NCBI RefSeq assembly: GCF_003967535.1
Contig: NZ_BIFR01000001.1
Span: 1,611,001 to 1,675,000, forward strand
Source of the DNA: Tengunoibacter tsumagoiensis
GTDB lineage: Bacteria > Chloroflexota > Ktedonobacteria > Ktedonobacterales > Ktedonobacteraceae
Length of the DNA: 64,000 nt
Direction of reading: 5' to 3'
The notes beneath the pieces were generated by a model that saw only the letters and a program-made list of their open reading frames with translations, had not been told where the DNA came from and did not search any database. Positions 45,662-54,912 of this stretch are shown in pieces (the stretch's first letter is position 1; the number at the start of each line of letters is the position of its first letter). The translations under genes and the position numbers were made by a program.

Positions 45662-46699
45662 CTAAGCCAATTTTACGACTACCGCCGTGACATTGTCCGG
45701 TCCACCGTTGGCATTGGCGCGATCGATCAGGCGCTGAGCACTCTCCTCGGGGCTATAGCGCTTGACTGTTTCAACTATCTCTGACTCGCTCACCTGTGAA
45801 TATAGGCCATCGGTACACAGAACAAGAATATCACCGGCTACAACTTCATAGGAAGTCTGATAGATGTTTGTGACAATTGAGTGCCCGAGGCTGCGTGTAA
45901 TGACATTGCTTGCTCCATACGCATCGGCCTCTTGCTGATTGAGGATACCATGGCGCACAGCTTCAGCCGTCCAGCTATGATTTTCAGCCAGTTGTTGCAG
46001 CTTGCCATCGCGAACAAGATAGGCCAGGCTATCGCCAACATTAGCAATGTAGAGCGTCTTCTCGTGTACTACCGCTGCCACGCAAGTGGTGCCCATCCCT
46101 TTGTCATGAACCTCTTTGAGCGTGGCTTCCTGCTGAAGATTCAGTTTATAGAGCAGGCGATTAGCGCGTTGGATGGCTGTATTGAGCGCGGCTGGAATAT
46201 CCAGGTCAGCCTCTTGATAATAGCTATCGCGAATCGTCGTGACTGCCTTTTCGCTGGCAATATCCCCCTTTGCCTGGCCGCCCATGCCATCGGCCACGAC
46301 AAACAGAGCCCCCTTTTGTGCAGCTAGATGGGGATCTTCTGGGAGCACAGTGATAAGATTATCTTCATTGGCGCTACGTTTGAGACCAATATCGCTTCGT
46401 TGGGCTATCGTAAGAGAGAAAGAGGTTTGAGCCATTGCATACTCCTCTGTGGGAAGAAAAGCTTTTTTTAGCTGTATCATATGTTCAATTGATGCACTTC
46501 GACAGAGATCAAAGAATGTGATACCCCAGAGAGAAAGGATCTGCTGTAATCCTCCCTGACTGAGTGCGTCTCGGCAGCAATCTCGAAACGTCTGGAGCAT
46601 CTCTTGTTGATAATCACGCCGGAAATCAGGCGGATAGATAGCCAGAAGAACTGCGTAGAGCCGTTCAGAATAGACCAGTGCCCAATGTGTAGATGCCAT
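45662..46699 (-). CDS. PP2C-type Ser/Thr phosphatase with N-terminal helical extension
   Basis: A metal-dependent phosphatase that would reverse Ser/Thr kinase signalling. The catalytic domain (last ~255 residues) has RSDIGLKRSANEDN, VADGMGGQAKGD, GDSLAYLV, CTDGLYS and GGPDNVTAVVV, all metal-binding Asp present. The first ~85 residues (LYAVLLAIYPPDFRRDYQQE) resemble a prefix found before permease proteins. A second ATG at 46435 (MAQTSFS), where the phosphatase domain begins, has AGAGGAG 6 bases upstream, so two products are possible. ATG 46699 is chosen over GTG 46726. Confidence 0.85.
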   Translation of the reverse strand: MASTHWALVYSERLYAVLLAIYPPDFRRDYQQEMLQTFRDCCRDALSQGGLQQILSLWGITFFDLCRSASIEHMIQLKKAFLPTEEYAMAQTSFSLTIAQRSDIGLKRSANEDNLITVLPEDPHLAAQKGALFVVADGMGGQAKGDIASEKAVTTIRDSYYQEADLDIPAALNTAIQRANRLLYKLNLQQEATLKEVHDKGMGTTCVAAVVHEKTLYIANVGDSLAYLVRDGKLQQLAENHSWTAEAVRHGILNQQEADAYGASNVITRSLGHSIVTNIYQTSYEVVAGDILVLCTDGLYSQVSESEIVETVKRYSPEESAQRLIDRANANGGPDNVTAVVVKLA

Positions 46700-46832
46700 A
46701 CGTTTTACGCTACCTTTCCTTACCACTAATCAGAGCAAGAGCCCACTCTCTCGTGTCGATGAGACAGAGCCCCTCTTCTGTACGTATGGCCTGGGGTTCA
46801 GGTTAGCTTTTTCGTAGCCTCCAGCAGCTATC

Positions 46833-46872
46833 TACTATATCGTCAACGGATATATCCATTGACGATATAGTA
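46833..46872. terminator. Hairpin after the metallophosphoesterase gene
   Basis: A 14-bp perfect stem (46833-46846 with 46859-46872) with an inner GGA/TCC pair lies between two minus-strand genes and probably separates their transcripts. Confidence 0.5.
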
Positions 46873-46910
46873 ACTGAAAAAGAGAGGATTGTCAAGGTTT
46901 TGGCTGGGCG

Positions 46911-47648
46911 TTAACGTGGAGTCCATTCATCAATGAGCCATTCGGCATGTGGGAGTCCGCTGGCCAGGATAGCTTGATGGTAAGCCTGTAGATTGAAAGG
47001 GATGCGACGGAGCTCAACGCCCTCCTCATCCTGTTCCAGCGTAAGGATCGCATATTCGGCCCAGGGGGTATAGCGGGTCTCATCCAGTGGAAATGCGCGA
47101 TTCAGGGCCATACCAACGCTGCCAGGGTTGATTACTAATTTATCACGATAGCGGCGAAACATCTGAAAGTGCGTATGGCCGCCTGCAAATATATCAGCCG
47201 TATAGCCAGCAAAGGCCTCGTCTAACGTTTCATTTGGAGTGATTGGATTCAGAAATTGGCGAAATGAGCGGGGCGAACCATGATAACAGAGCAGGTTCTT
47301 GCCACCTGGCAAGGGATAATTGACGGTAGCCTGAAAGGTACGAAGAAAATCTTTCTCACTCTCAGTATATTGTTGGGAGCACCAGAGATTAATATCCTGA
47401 TTATGTGCATCAATGAGATTATCTTTGATTGTCAAGCGAGGATTGATCTGCCAGGCATCGTTATTGCCCATAATGACGGGACAACCAAGTTTCTGGATAC
47501 TGCGCAAGACCTCACGTGGCTGAGCTCCGCCAGCCGTCACATCTCCCAAACAGATAATCTGATCTACTGACCGTTTGTGGAGATCTGAGAGGACGGTCTC
47601 TAGAGCAGTCATATTGCCATGAATATCAGCGATAAGTGCCAGACGCAT
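46911..47648 (-). CDS. Metallophosphoesterase, YfcE/MJ0936 type (paralog 1)
   Basis: A cytosolic metal-dependent phosphodiesterase (245 residues) with all calcineurin-type blocks: DIHGN, CLGDV, MGNND, CYHGSPRS, GGHTHFQ and NPGSVG. Substrate unknown. ATG 47648 with AAAGGA 7 bases upstream gives the same length as the neighbouring paralog; the longer frame to 47696 is unlikely. The two genes lie in the same direction, 90 bases apart. Confidence 0.88.
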   Translation of the reverse strand: MRLALIADIHGNMTALETVLSDLHKRSVDQIICLGDVTAGGAQPREVLRSIQKLGCPVIMGNNDAWQINPRLTIKDNLIDAHNQDINLWCSQQYTESEKDFLRTFQATVNYPLPGGKNLLCYHGSPRSFRQFLNPITPNETLDEAFAGYTADIFAGGHTHFQMFRRYRDKLVINPGSVGMALNRAFPLDETRYTPWAEYAILTLEQDEEGVELRRIPFNLQAYHQAILASGLPHAEWLIDEWTPR

Positions 47649-47738
47649 CCTTACATCCTTTCTTGATAAGCACATTCCTCTCTGTTTACGATTCAAGGGA
47701 AAAAGAGTTATAGATGGTCTATTGTGAGAAGAAAAGAG

Positions 47739-48476
47739 CTAGTGAAGATTCCATTTATCGACGAGCCATTGAGCATGCGGCATGCCACTGGTGTGGATGT
47801 CGCGAATAAAGGCATGGATATCAAATTGGACATGGCGGTGTTCGACGCTGAGCCCCCCATCTTCAATGGTCAGGATCGCATATTCAGCCCACGGAGAATG
47901 GCGTACCTCTTCCAGTGGGAAGACGCGATCCATCGCTCGCCCAATACTCCCAGGATTGATCACAATCTTTTTGCGATAGCGCCTGAACATCTGCATATGG
48001 CTATGGCCGCCAATAAAAATATCGGCCTCGAAGCCAGCAAAAGCCTCTTCAAAGATCTCATTGGGGGTGGTCGGAACAATAAATTCGCTAAATGAGCGGG
48101 GCGAACCATGATAGAAGAGCAGAATCTTCCCATTTGGAAGGGGCCAGCTGATATTCGGATGAAAAGTGCGAATAAAATCTTTATCGGCTTTAGTATGCTG
48201 TTGCGTGCACCAGAGATTAATATCCTGATTGTTTTGAGCGGTCTGAGTGGTGCAGTCGCGCAGGCGAGGCGAGAGGACCCAATCATCATTATTTCCCATG
48301 ACCACAGGACAGTCCAGGGCCTGGATGCGCCGCAAGACTTCGCGAGGATGTGGTCCACCAGTACTGACATCACCCAGGCAGATAATCTCTTTAATCTGCC
48401 GCTGAGCAATATCAGCAAGGACCGCTTCGAGCGCAGTAAGGTTGCCATGAATATCAGAGATTAGTGCCAGGCGCAT
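47739..48476 (-). CDS. Metallophosphoesterase, YfcE/MJ0936 type (paralog 2)
   Basis: 245 residues, collinear with the downstream gene and largely identical in motif order (DIHGN, CLGDV, MGNND, FYHGSPRS, GGHSHMQ, NPGSIG). Both copies keep every metal ligand, so they may have diverged in substrate rather than decayed. Upstream gene of the pair; AAAGGA lies 9 bases before the ATG. Confidence 0.88.
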   Translation of the reverse strand: MRLALISDIHGNLTALEAVLADIAQRQIKEIICLGDVSTGGPHPREVLRRIQALDCPVVMGNNDDWVLSPRLRDCTTQTAQNNQDINLWCTQQHTKADKDFIRTFHPNISWPLPNGKILLFYHGSPRSFSEFIVPTTPNEIFEEAFAGFEADIFIGGHSHMQMFRRYRKKIVINPGSIGRAMDRVFPLEEVRHSPWAEYAILTIEDGGLSVEHRHVQFDIHAFIRDIHTSGMPHAQWLVDKWNLH

Positions 48477-48678
48477 CTAGATACGTCCTTTCTGTTTGCT
48501 AGGGACCAGTACATTACCAGTACATTGCCAGGGATCAGTAAAAAAAAGTTCTGTGGTAGAAAATGGTGTGGGCCAGCCCAAAGCAGATGCCACATCTCTT
48601 CCACCGCAGAACAGTGTATTTAGAATAAGGTCAACGATGAAGGACCACTATCAACTATAACTAGCGAACGGGATGAAC

Positions 48679-48710
48679 GTAACGTGCCAGTGAGTGCAAT
48701 AGCACGTTAC
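48679..48710 (-). terminator. Hairpin at the end of argG
   Basis: A 9-bp stem (48679-48687 with 48702-48710) overlaps the argG stop codon on the minus strand. It lacks a T tract. Confidence 0.4.
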
Positions 48711-49972
48711 TCTTTCTCTGCTGGAACCTGGATCTTTGTCTTCCCACTATCGAGTAGATTCCCCTCGAAGCCAACAGATGGGAGCAGTTGAGCCTGAGCC
48801 TGGGTGCTCAGAGGCAGGGCCCAGAGCTTGATAAAGCCGAGAGCAGCGTTATGATCGAACTGATCGCCGCTATCATAAGTCGCCAGGCCATGGCTATAGA
48901 GCGAATGCTCAGATTTGCGTCCAACAATAGCGCAGCGGCCCTGGGAGAGCTTGACGCGGATCGTGCCGCTGACAAAGCGCTGTGTGCTCTGAACATAGGC
49001 TGCCAGATCCTGATGCAGAGCACTATACCACTGCCCATTGTAGATCAAGCGCGCATATTCGCCCGCAACACTCTCTTTGAAGCGGACCTGATCGCGGCTC
49101 AGTGTAAGCGTCTCCAGTGCATTATGGGCAGCATGCAGGACGGTAGCGGCGGGCGCTTCATAGATCTCGCGTGATTTAATACCAACCAGACGATTCTCAA
49201 CATGGTCGATGCGGCCAATACCATATTTGCCAGCCTCGTGGTTAAGCGTCTCGATGAGGGTGTGCCCTTCAATCTCCTCGCCATTGAGCGCTACCGGGAT
49301 ACCATGTTTAAAGGTAATCTCCACATACGTGGGCTCTAGATGCCCGACGCTATCGGGATTGGCGGTCCAGCCATAGACCTCTTCGGGTGGCTCGGCCCAG
49401 GGATCTTCCAGGACGCCGCATTCGGCGCTGCGTCCCCAGAGATTCTGATCAAAAGAATAAGGGCTGGCATTGGTCACGGTAATGGGAATATTGTGCTCAG
49501 CCGCATAGGCGATCTCATTATCGCGGGTCATGCTCCATTCGCGTACAGGGGCGATGATCTTGAGATCGGGGGCCAGTGTGTTAATGGAGACATCGAAGCG
49601 GACCTGATCATTGCCTTTGCCAGTACAGCCATGAGCCACTGCCACAGCCCCTTCCTGCCGCGCCACCTCAACCAGCAGACGAGCAATGAGCGGGCGAGCA
49701 AGTGCAGTAGCCAGAGGATACTGGCCTTCATAGATTGCACCAGCCTGGAGAGCGGGCCAGACAAAATAGCGTACAAAATCGGTCTTGCCATCGATAATCA
49801 TGGCTTTGACGGCACCCGTCTTGCGAGCGCGTTCGGCGATCGATTCCAGATCGCGATCATTCCCAACATCAATCGTGACGGCAATGACATCCAGATCATA
49901 CTTCTCTTTGATCCAGCGGATCGCAACGGACGTATCAAGTCCACCAGAATAAGCGAGTACAACAGTGCCCAT
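48707..49972 (-). CDS. argG: Argininosuccinate synthase
   Basis: Joins citrulline and aspartate with ATP hydrolysis (to AMP + PPi) in arginine synthesis. ATP pyrophosphatase loop VLAYSGGLDTSVAI at the N-terminus; citrulline/aspartate motifs include GCTGKGNDQVRFD, and the C-terminal part has IYEAPAATVLHAAHNALE. 421 residues against the usual ~400-410. GAGGAGGAG precedes the ATG. It is the second gene after argH (5-base gap), so both are under the T-box at 51.5-51.9 kb. Confidence 0.95.
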   Translation of the reverse strand: MGTVVLAYSGGLDTSVAIRWIKEKYDLDVIAVTIDVGNDRDLESIAERARKTGAVKAMIIDGKTDFVRYFVWPALQAGAIYEGQYPLATALARPLIARLLVEVARQEGAVAVAHGCTGKGNDQVRFDVSINTLAPDLKIIAPVREWSMTRDNEIAYAAEHNIPITVTNASPYSFDQNLWGRSAECGVLEDPWAEPPEEVYGWTANPDSVGHLEPTYVEITFKHGIPVALNGEEIEGHTLIETLNHEAGKYGIGRIDHVENRLVGIKSREIYEAPAATVLHAAHNALETLTLSRDQVRFKESVAGEYARLIYNGQWYSALHQDLAAYVQSTQRFVSGTIRVKLSQGRCAIVGRKSEHSLYSHGLATYDSGDQFDHNAALGFIKLWALPLSTQAQAQLLPSVGFEGNLLDSGKTKIQVPAEKE

Positions 49973-49977
49973 AGATG

Positions 49978-51393
49978 TTACTCCTCCTCAGTTTCTGCGA
50001 AGTGTATCGTTGTGGTTCCAACCAGCGCTTGAATAGCCTGTGTAAAAGTTGTGCTGCGAGCATCCCAGCTAGCTTGAGCTGTGGAGAGGCGCTGCTCCGC
50101 CTGGGACAGACCAGGATTGCCAGCCCCACCCAGATGATTGCGAGCTCGCAGGCGTGTAACGAGCTGCTCTTTACTCTCTACGGGGAAGGGAAGCTGCTGA
50201 TCAAGTTGTGCTGTGACCTCTTTTCCTACGATGCGATACGCATCGCGGAACGGGATGTTTTCTTGCAAGGCCATCTCATAGGCCCGGTCGGCGGCAAAGA
50301 GTTCAAAGGTGCAGGCGGCAATAGCCTTCTCTTCATTCACCTGAAGATTATTGACAAGTAACGTACAGATCTCGAGATTCTCCTGGACCAGATCGAGCGC
50401 CTCCATAAATGGTCGCTTGGTCTCTTGATAGTCCATATTGTAGCCAGAGGGGAGCCCGGAGACGATCCCCAGGATCTGCTGTTGTAGTGCGAGCATCGTC
50501 TGAGTGCGAGCGCGGACGAGCTCCATAATGCTGAGATTGCGCTTCTGAGGCATGATACTGCTGCCATCGCAGAGCTCTTGAGGAACTTGCAGAAAGCTGT
50601 ATTCACTGGTAGTGAAGAGGAGCGCATCCTGAGCAAATTTGCTGAGATCCAACATGATCTGCATCAAGGCCTGAACGATGGCCCCCTCGATCTTGCCACG
50701 GGCATTCTGCACATAGATCACATTATTCTGCACACGCGCAAAGCCCAGGAGATCTGCGACCAGTTGGCGATCGATGGGTAAGGGGACGCCATAGCCTGCG
50801 GCAGAGCCCAGCGGAGATTGATCATTGAGCTGATATGCTGCCGCCAGGAGCTGCTCATCGTCTAAGAGGGCCTCGGCGAAACTGGTCGCCCACAAGCCAA
50901 CTGAGGAGAGCATCCCGCGCTGCATATGGGTATAGCCAGGGAGAGGAACCTCAATGGTAGCCCGGGCAAAGGCGAGAAAGGCCGCACTCAGATCCAGCAG
51001 GCGCCGAGCGATGAGATGGAGCTGCTCTTTCCCATACAGGCGAAGATCGACGAGAACCTGATCGTTGCGGGAGCGAGCCAGATGAATCTTCTTCCCGCTG
51101 GCTCCTGTCCGGGTGGCCAGATAATTCTCGATGCTGGTATGAACATCTTCATCGGAAGGTTGGACGGTAAACTCGTGCGTGCTCTCCTGTGCTAAAACCT
51201 CACGGAAAGCATTCTGAAGCTCCTGTAGCTCTTCATTGTTCAGAGCACCAATATGATGGAGCATCGTCACATGAGCGAGCGAACCCCAGACATCATGTCG
51301 AATGAGCCGCGTATCCAGCAGGCTATTCTGGGCCGCCTCATAGCGCTCGACCAGTTGATGAACGCTATAGCCCTTTTGCCATAATTTGCTCAT
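49978..51393 (-). CDS. argH: Argininosuccinate lyase
   Basis: Splits argininosuccinate to arginine and fumarate, the last step of arginine synthesis. Superfamily motifs: N-terminal DTRLIRHDVWGSLAH, HLARSRNDQVLVDLRL, TGASGKK, and signature SSIMPQKRNLSIMELVRARTQ (catalytic Ser loop). 471 residues, normal. ATG 51393 has GGAGGGAGGGG upstream; the frame extension to 51474 runs into the leader and is discarded. First gene after the Arg T-box leader. Confidence 0.95.
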   Translation of the reverse strand: MSKLWQKGYSVHQLVERYEAAQNSLLDTRLIRHDVWGSLAHVTMLHHIGALNNEELQELQNAFREVLAQESTHEFTVQPSDEDVHTSIENYLATRTGASGKKIHLARSRNDQVLVDLRLYGKEQLHLIARRLLDLSAAFLAFARATIEVPLPGYTHMQRGMLSSVGLWATSFAEALLDDEQLLAAAYQLNDQSPLGSAAGYGVPLPIDRQLVADLLGFARVQNNVIYVQNARGKIEGAIVQALMQIMLDLSKFAQDALLFTTSEYSFLQVPQELCDGSSIMPQKRNLSIMELVRARTQTMLALQQQILGIVSGLPSGYNMDYQETKRPFMEALDLVQENLEICTLLVNNLQVNEEKAIAACTFELFAADRAYEMALQENIPFRDAYRIVGKEVTAQLDQQLPFPVESKEQLVTRLRARNHLGGAGNPGLSQAEQRLSTAQASWDARSTTFTQAIQALVGTTTIHFAETEEE

Positions 51394-51489
51394 AGAGCCC
51401 CTCCCTCCAGCGATTGAAAAGAAGTGCAATGAGTAGCAGATCGTACCATGAGATGGAGACTCCTTCAAAGTCAATGGTCATGGAAGGAG

Positions 51490-51919
51490 ACGCAGAGGAT
51501 AAAAAAAATCTCGTCCCCTTCTAAAACATTGAAGGGACGAGAGCGAGGGAACAATCTCCCAAACACACCCGTGGTGCCACCCTAATTGTCTTACACGTTT
51601 TCTCGTCTGACCTTGCCATCAAGAGTGGCTCTGATGAGAGCGAGAACCCTGGAAGACCACTTTTTCCCTGGTTTGCTTTGACGTGGGAACCACCCACCTG
51701 CCCTACTTGTTGGTTGTGAACAACTCTAATGGGGACACAACACAGACTTTCTTCGGCCAGCCGTTCACGAATGCGTTCTGAAAGCGCCCGACCATTCCGA
51801 ACTTTCACTCTGCTTCGGATCGCTGTTGGCTGCTGCTTTCGTACTAATTTCGATCAACACGGGTTATACTATCTTTTGATATTGCCTATTAGCATAACAG
51901 CAGCTCTATGAAAAGTCAA
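51490..51919 (-). promoter_or_regulatory. T-box leader for argH-argG, specifier CGC (Arg)
   Basis: On the minus strand: promoter TTGACT (51914-51919), 17-base spacer, TATGCT (51891-51896). Stem I has AGTA (51842-51845) facing GAA-CGC-A, where CGC (51773-51775) is the proposed specifier codon for arginine. The adjoining helix is GAAAGC/GCTTTC. The T-box AGGGTGGCACCACGGG is at 51568-51583. A terminator hairpin follows (51510-51541), with eight U encoded by the A run at 51501-51508. Uncharged tRNA-Arg is expected to favour the antiterminator and switch argH-argG on. Confidence 0.88.
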
Positions 51920-51976
51920 ATCAGCACTGACTATAATTGAGAGCCGAATGAGAGATACCTTACACATAATGGTCTC

Positions 51977-52307
51977 TTGACTTTGAGCCGTTATGATTTA
52001 TATACTTAGACTGAAAAGATAAGAGGCGTCTGGATCGAGGAGCAGTAGGCTGAACTGACAGCAGCAGCGACCTGGAGGATGGTGCAAGTCCAGGGTTGTC
52101 GGCGACCGAACACACCACGAGAGCCTTGTGCGAAAAGCTGGTAGCAGAAGCACAGCGGATCGGCTCATCCGTTATACAGAGCTGCTAATCCTTACCATTA
52201 ACGGGTAAGTGTTAGAATGAGAGTCTGCTCCTGCCGGGCAGAAAAGAGGATGGGACCGCGGATACACCTTCGTTCCTCAGTTGTTGAGGGAATGGAAGGT
52301 GTTTTTT
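51977..52307 (+). promoter_or_regulatory. hisG: T-box leader for hisG, specifier CAC (His)
   Basis: Promoter TTGACT (51977-51982), 18-base spacer, TATACT (52001-52006). Stem I contains AGTA (52044-52047) and a CCTGG/CCAGG apical stem around AGGATGGTGCAAGT. On the 3' side it has GAA-CAC-A, with CAC at 52111-52113 read as a histidine specifier. The T-box AGGATGGGACCGCGG is at 52247-52261. It is followed by a terminator with arms ACACCTTC/GAAGGTGT (52264-52271 with 52295-52302) and a T6 tract. hisG starts ~70 bases further on. Confidence 0.92.
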
Positions 52308-52374
52308 ATTGCCATAAAGTGGATGGACTAAAAGATTCGAGTTGGAACTATCAAGACAGGAGAGTGCTCTAGCC

Positions 52375-53253
52375 ATGGTGAAATTAAATGGAGATCACCT
52401 TAAACTAGCCATTCAGAAGGATGGCCGTTTAACAGAAGATACACGGAATCTCTTACGCACAGTTGGCCTACAATTTGATGCCTACAAGCAGAGATTGTTT
52501 AGTAATTGTCGGAATTTTCCGATGGATATCCTCTTTGTGCGCGATGACGATATTCCAGAGTATGTTGCCGAGGGCGTGGTTGATCTTGGCATCGTTGGCC
52601 GTAATCTGATGGTTGAGGCCGAGAAAAATGTTCAGGAGCTCATGCCGCTCAACTATGGTCAGTGCACCCTCATGGTTGCGGTCCCTGCCGATAGTGGCAT
52701 CAGTGATGTGAAACAGCTGGCTGGCTGTAAAGTTGCGACCTCGTATCCCAATAGTACGCAACGCTTTTTTGCCGAGCGGGATATTCCCGTTAACGTTATC
52801 CCCATTAGCGGGAGCGTGGAGATTACACCGGCGCTTGGTGTCGCGGCTGCGATCGTCGATCTGGTCAGTACTGGAAGCAGTCTGAAGCTGAACGATCTGG
52901 TTGCTATTGATACCGTGTTAGAGTCACAATCGATCATTATTGCCAACCCAAATTCTCTCTCCAATACCCATAAGTCATCGATTATCGAACGTCTGCTTAC
53001 AAGATTTCGCGGCGTCTTATCGGCTGCCGAGTACAAATATGTCATGATGAATGTGCCCAGCCATGAGCTTGACTACGTCTCAAATCTCATGCCCGGCCTG
53101 AAGTCACCTACCGTTTTGCCGACTGCTGATCCGGAGTGGATGGCCGTTCATACCGCTATTCGTGAGGATGTCTTCTGGGAAGCGATTGAAGAGCTTAAGC
53201 GGCGCGGGGCGCAGGGGATTCTCGTCTCCTCCATCGAAAAAATGTTTGTGTAG
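52375..53253 (+). CDS. hisG: ATP phosphoribosyltransferase (long form)
   Basis: First step of histidine synthesis: ATP + PRPP to phosphoribosyl-ATP. The start KLNGDHLKLAIQKDGRLTEDT is followed by the periplasmic-binding-protein-like fold with the PRPP loop LVSTGSSLKLNDL. The C-terminal ~80-residue regulatory domain ends RRGAQGILVSSIEKMF, marking the long HisG form that does not need HisZ. ATG 52375 has AGGAGAG 10 bases upstream; the TTG at 52342 is not needed. No other his gene is near. Confidence 0.93.
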   Translation: MVKLNGDHLKLAIQKDGRLTEDTRNLLRTVGLQFDAYKQRLFSNCRNFPMDILFVRDDDIPEYVAEGVVDLGIVGRNLMVEAEKNVQELMPLNYGQCTLMVAVPADSGISDVKQLAGCKVATSYPNSTQRFFAERDIPVNVIPISGSVEITPALGVAAAIVDLVSTGSSLKLNDLVAIDTVLESQSIIIANPNSLSNTHKSSIIERLLTRFRGVLSAAEYKYVMMNVPSHELDYVSNLMPGLKSPTVLPTADPEWMAVHTAIREDVFWEAIEELKRRGAQGILVSSIEKMFV

Positions 53254-53269
53254 GAGCGACCTGGAACTG

Positions 53270-53330
53270 GAAACCTCCTGAGAAGCTGTGAGGCCTGGTT
53301 ACTCACAGTCAATCTCAAGAGGTTTCTTTC
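53270..53330 (+). terminator. hisG: Terminator after hisG
   Basis: Nested stems GAAACCTC/GAGGTTTC (53270-53277 with 53319-53326) and CTGTGAG/CTCACAG inside, followed by TTCTGTC. It lies before the convergent lipase-like gene. Confidence 0.6.
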
Positions 53331-53414
53331 TGTCTAGTGATCTCCCGATAGTTCAGGATTGCTTAGCGAACAACAGTTGTAGAAAGAAGGGCAGCACCAA
53401 TCTGCCCTGTTTTA

Positions 53415-54524
53415 TCACCAGTAGTAACTGGCAGTTGCTTGATACAGCTCATAGAGGCCGTGAGGATAATTTGTTTGCTCACTGGTCCAATGATTTCCTG
53501 AGGTTCCATCACAATCGCTACTCAAAGGAGAGGTTGTATCGCAATAGAGTGCATGGCCATCCAATTGGAGCGAGAAATCGTGCAGAGCGCTCCCATGGTC
53601 GTAGCAGGCAGTGTTGCCTGAGTCATTGACATAGATGACCTTGTGATTGGCCCCCATTCCAACCGCAGTATCTGAATGCACCAGCCCATCACAATCGCTA
53701 CCAATGACTGTCCAATCGGTACCTCCGGCATCAGGATGTCTGCCATTAGCCGTAAGATCCTGAATTAGATTGCTATTGCTATACATCTGTTGTCCTTGAC
53801 GACAGGCAAAGCAGGAAAATACCGCTAGCAGGACACCAGCATGCGGCGTATTGAACGTAATCGCATCGGTGACATTGCCAATTGATGGTGGGAAGTTTGC
53901 ATTCCGTTGTTGCTCTAACTCAAGCGTACGCTGGATAATCAAGCCTCCCATACTGTGCCCCACCAGAATAACCTGCCAGCCGTGTTGCCCAAAATTATAG
54001 TAGAGATACCAGGCTAGCAGGCAACTAAGATGGTTAATATCCTCATTGTTTGTGCCTTCATTGCCGCCAAAGAAATTTGTGCAATGGCTGCGGTAGGTCT
54101 GCACCTGAAGATTTGCGGAATAGGTTTTCTCTGCTCCATTATCCGCGCAGCCCGAGCCATCTGTTTTCACCTCCTCGTTATAGTAGCTCAATTGGCGGAA
54201 GTCGCCAGGCCACTGGCTGGCCATAAAAGTGCGTGCATCGGCCCAGTATGTGTCGCAGCCTGGCATCGTCTGGCTACCATAGGTTGCGCTGCCAAAGGGA
54301 CCATCACCACCGTTCAAGCCATGAACAGCCACAATGCTCTCATGAATATTTGTTGCACGCGGCGCTACCAGTGAGCGTACTCCAGGTTTTCTGAGAAGAG
54401 GGGCTGAAGAAGAGGCAGCCAGAGTCTGGGTCGGAAACAGAATGAGAAGCAGCCCACTGGACAATAGGGCCAGAAAGAAGAGCTTTGACGTCGAAAATCC
54501 TTTGCGCCAGGCAGATAGTGGCAT
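53415..54524 (-). CDS. Secreted alpha/beta-hydrolase (lipase-like)
   Basis: A 369-residue exported hydrolase. A signal peptide with basic start (~1-37) precedes the mature domain with VAVHGLNGG (oxyanion region), a nucleophile elbow VGHSMGGL (Ser in GHSMG) and a later catalytic-Asp candidate in DCDGLVHSD. A His candidate lies in DHGSALHDF. At least eight Cys suggest disulfides, consistent with export. Substrate unknown; lipid or ester. Confidence 0.75.
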   Translation of the reverse strand: MPLSAWRKGFSTSKLFFLALLSSGLLLILFPTQTLAASSSAPLLRKPGVRSLVAPRATNIHESIVAVHGLNGGDGPFGSATYGSQTMPGCDTYWADARTFMASQWPGDFRQLSYYNEEVKTDGSGCADNGAEKTYSANLQVQTYRSHCTNFFGGNEGTNNEDINHLSCLLAWYLYYNFGQHGWQVILVGHSMGGLIIQRTLELEQQRNANFPPSIGNVTDAITFNTPHAGVLLAVFSCFACRQGQQMYSNSNLIQDLTANGRHPDAGGTDWTVIGSDCDGLVHSDTAVGMGANHKVIYVNDSGNTACYDHGSALHDFSLQLDGHALYCDTTSPLSSDCDGTSGNHWTSEQTNYPHGLYELYQATASYYW

Positions 54525-54912
54525 AATAAGGAATCCTTCCTTAAACGATAAAATAAACGAAATAAAGAAACGCTCAAAGGGACCAGATGAAAGAGTTTAA
54601 GATCCAGTCCGGGCCATACAAAGCCAGCCAGCATCGCTCTAGAATAAGGCGTTAAATAGTGATCCAGTTGAAGCTTGCATGAGCCCTATTCTAGACACAG
54701 CCATATCTAATAGAACTGCATTTTCGAGCAATTTTGCAGATAGAGAGATCTCAGGCAACACGTATTGGTAGCGAAGGAGTCAGGATCTTTGCTATCCACG
54801 ATCCTCTGAATCATGTCTGGATAGCAAAGCTCCTGACTCCTTTTAGCATCCGTAAGCTCAAGAGACCTGAGAGCTTCTTATTTGCTTGTTTGTTTCACTC
54901 CACTTTGCTATC
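54525..54912. other. Intergenic region between two exported-protein genes
   Basis: No gene. It contains a long hairpin (54774-54842) described separately. Promoter elements for the lipase-like gene are expected near 54530-54650 on the minus strand but none is clear. Confidence 0.4.
54774..54842. terminator. Long hairpin, 25-bp stem
   Basis: 54774-54798 pairs with 54818-54842 (one mismatch) around a 19-base loop. It sits 70 bases beyond the stop of the minus-strand Gly-Thr protein gene and probably ends that transcript. TTTT follows only on the plus strand. Confidence 0.55.

Noticed and set aside
51521..51808. Minus-strand frame with an arginine-rich start, a possible Arg leader peptide
   Set aside because: It overlaps the T-box stem I, antiterminator and terminator, which explain the conservation better; no ribosome site.
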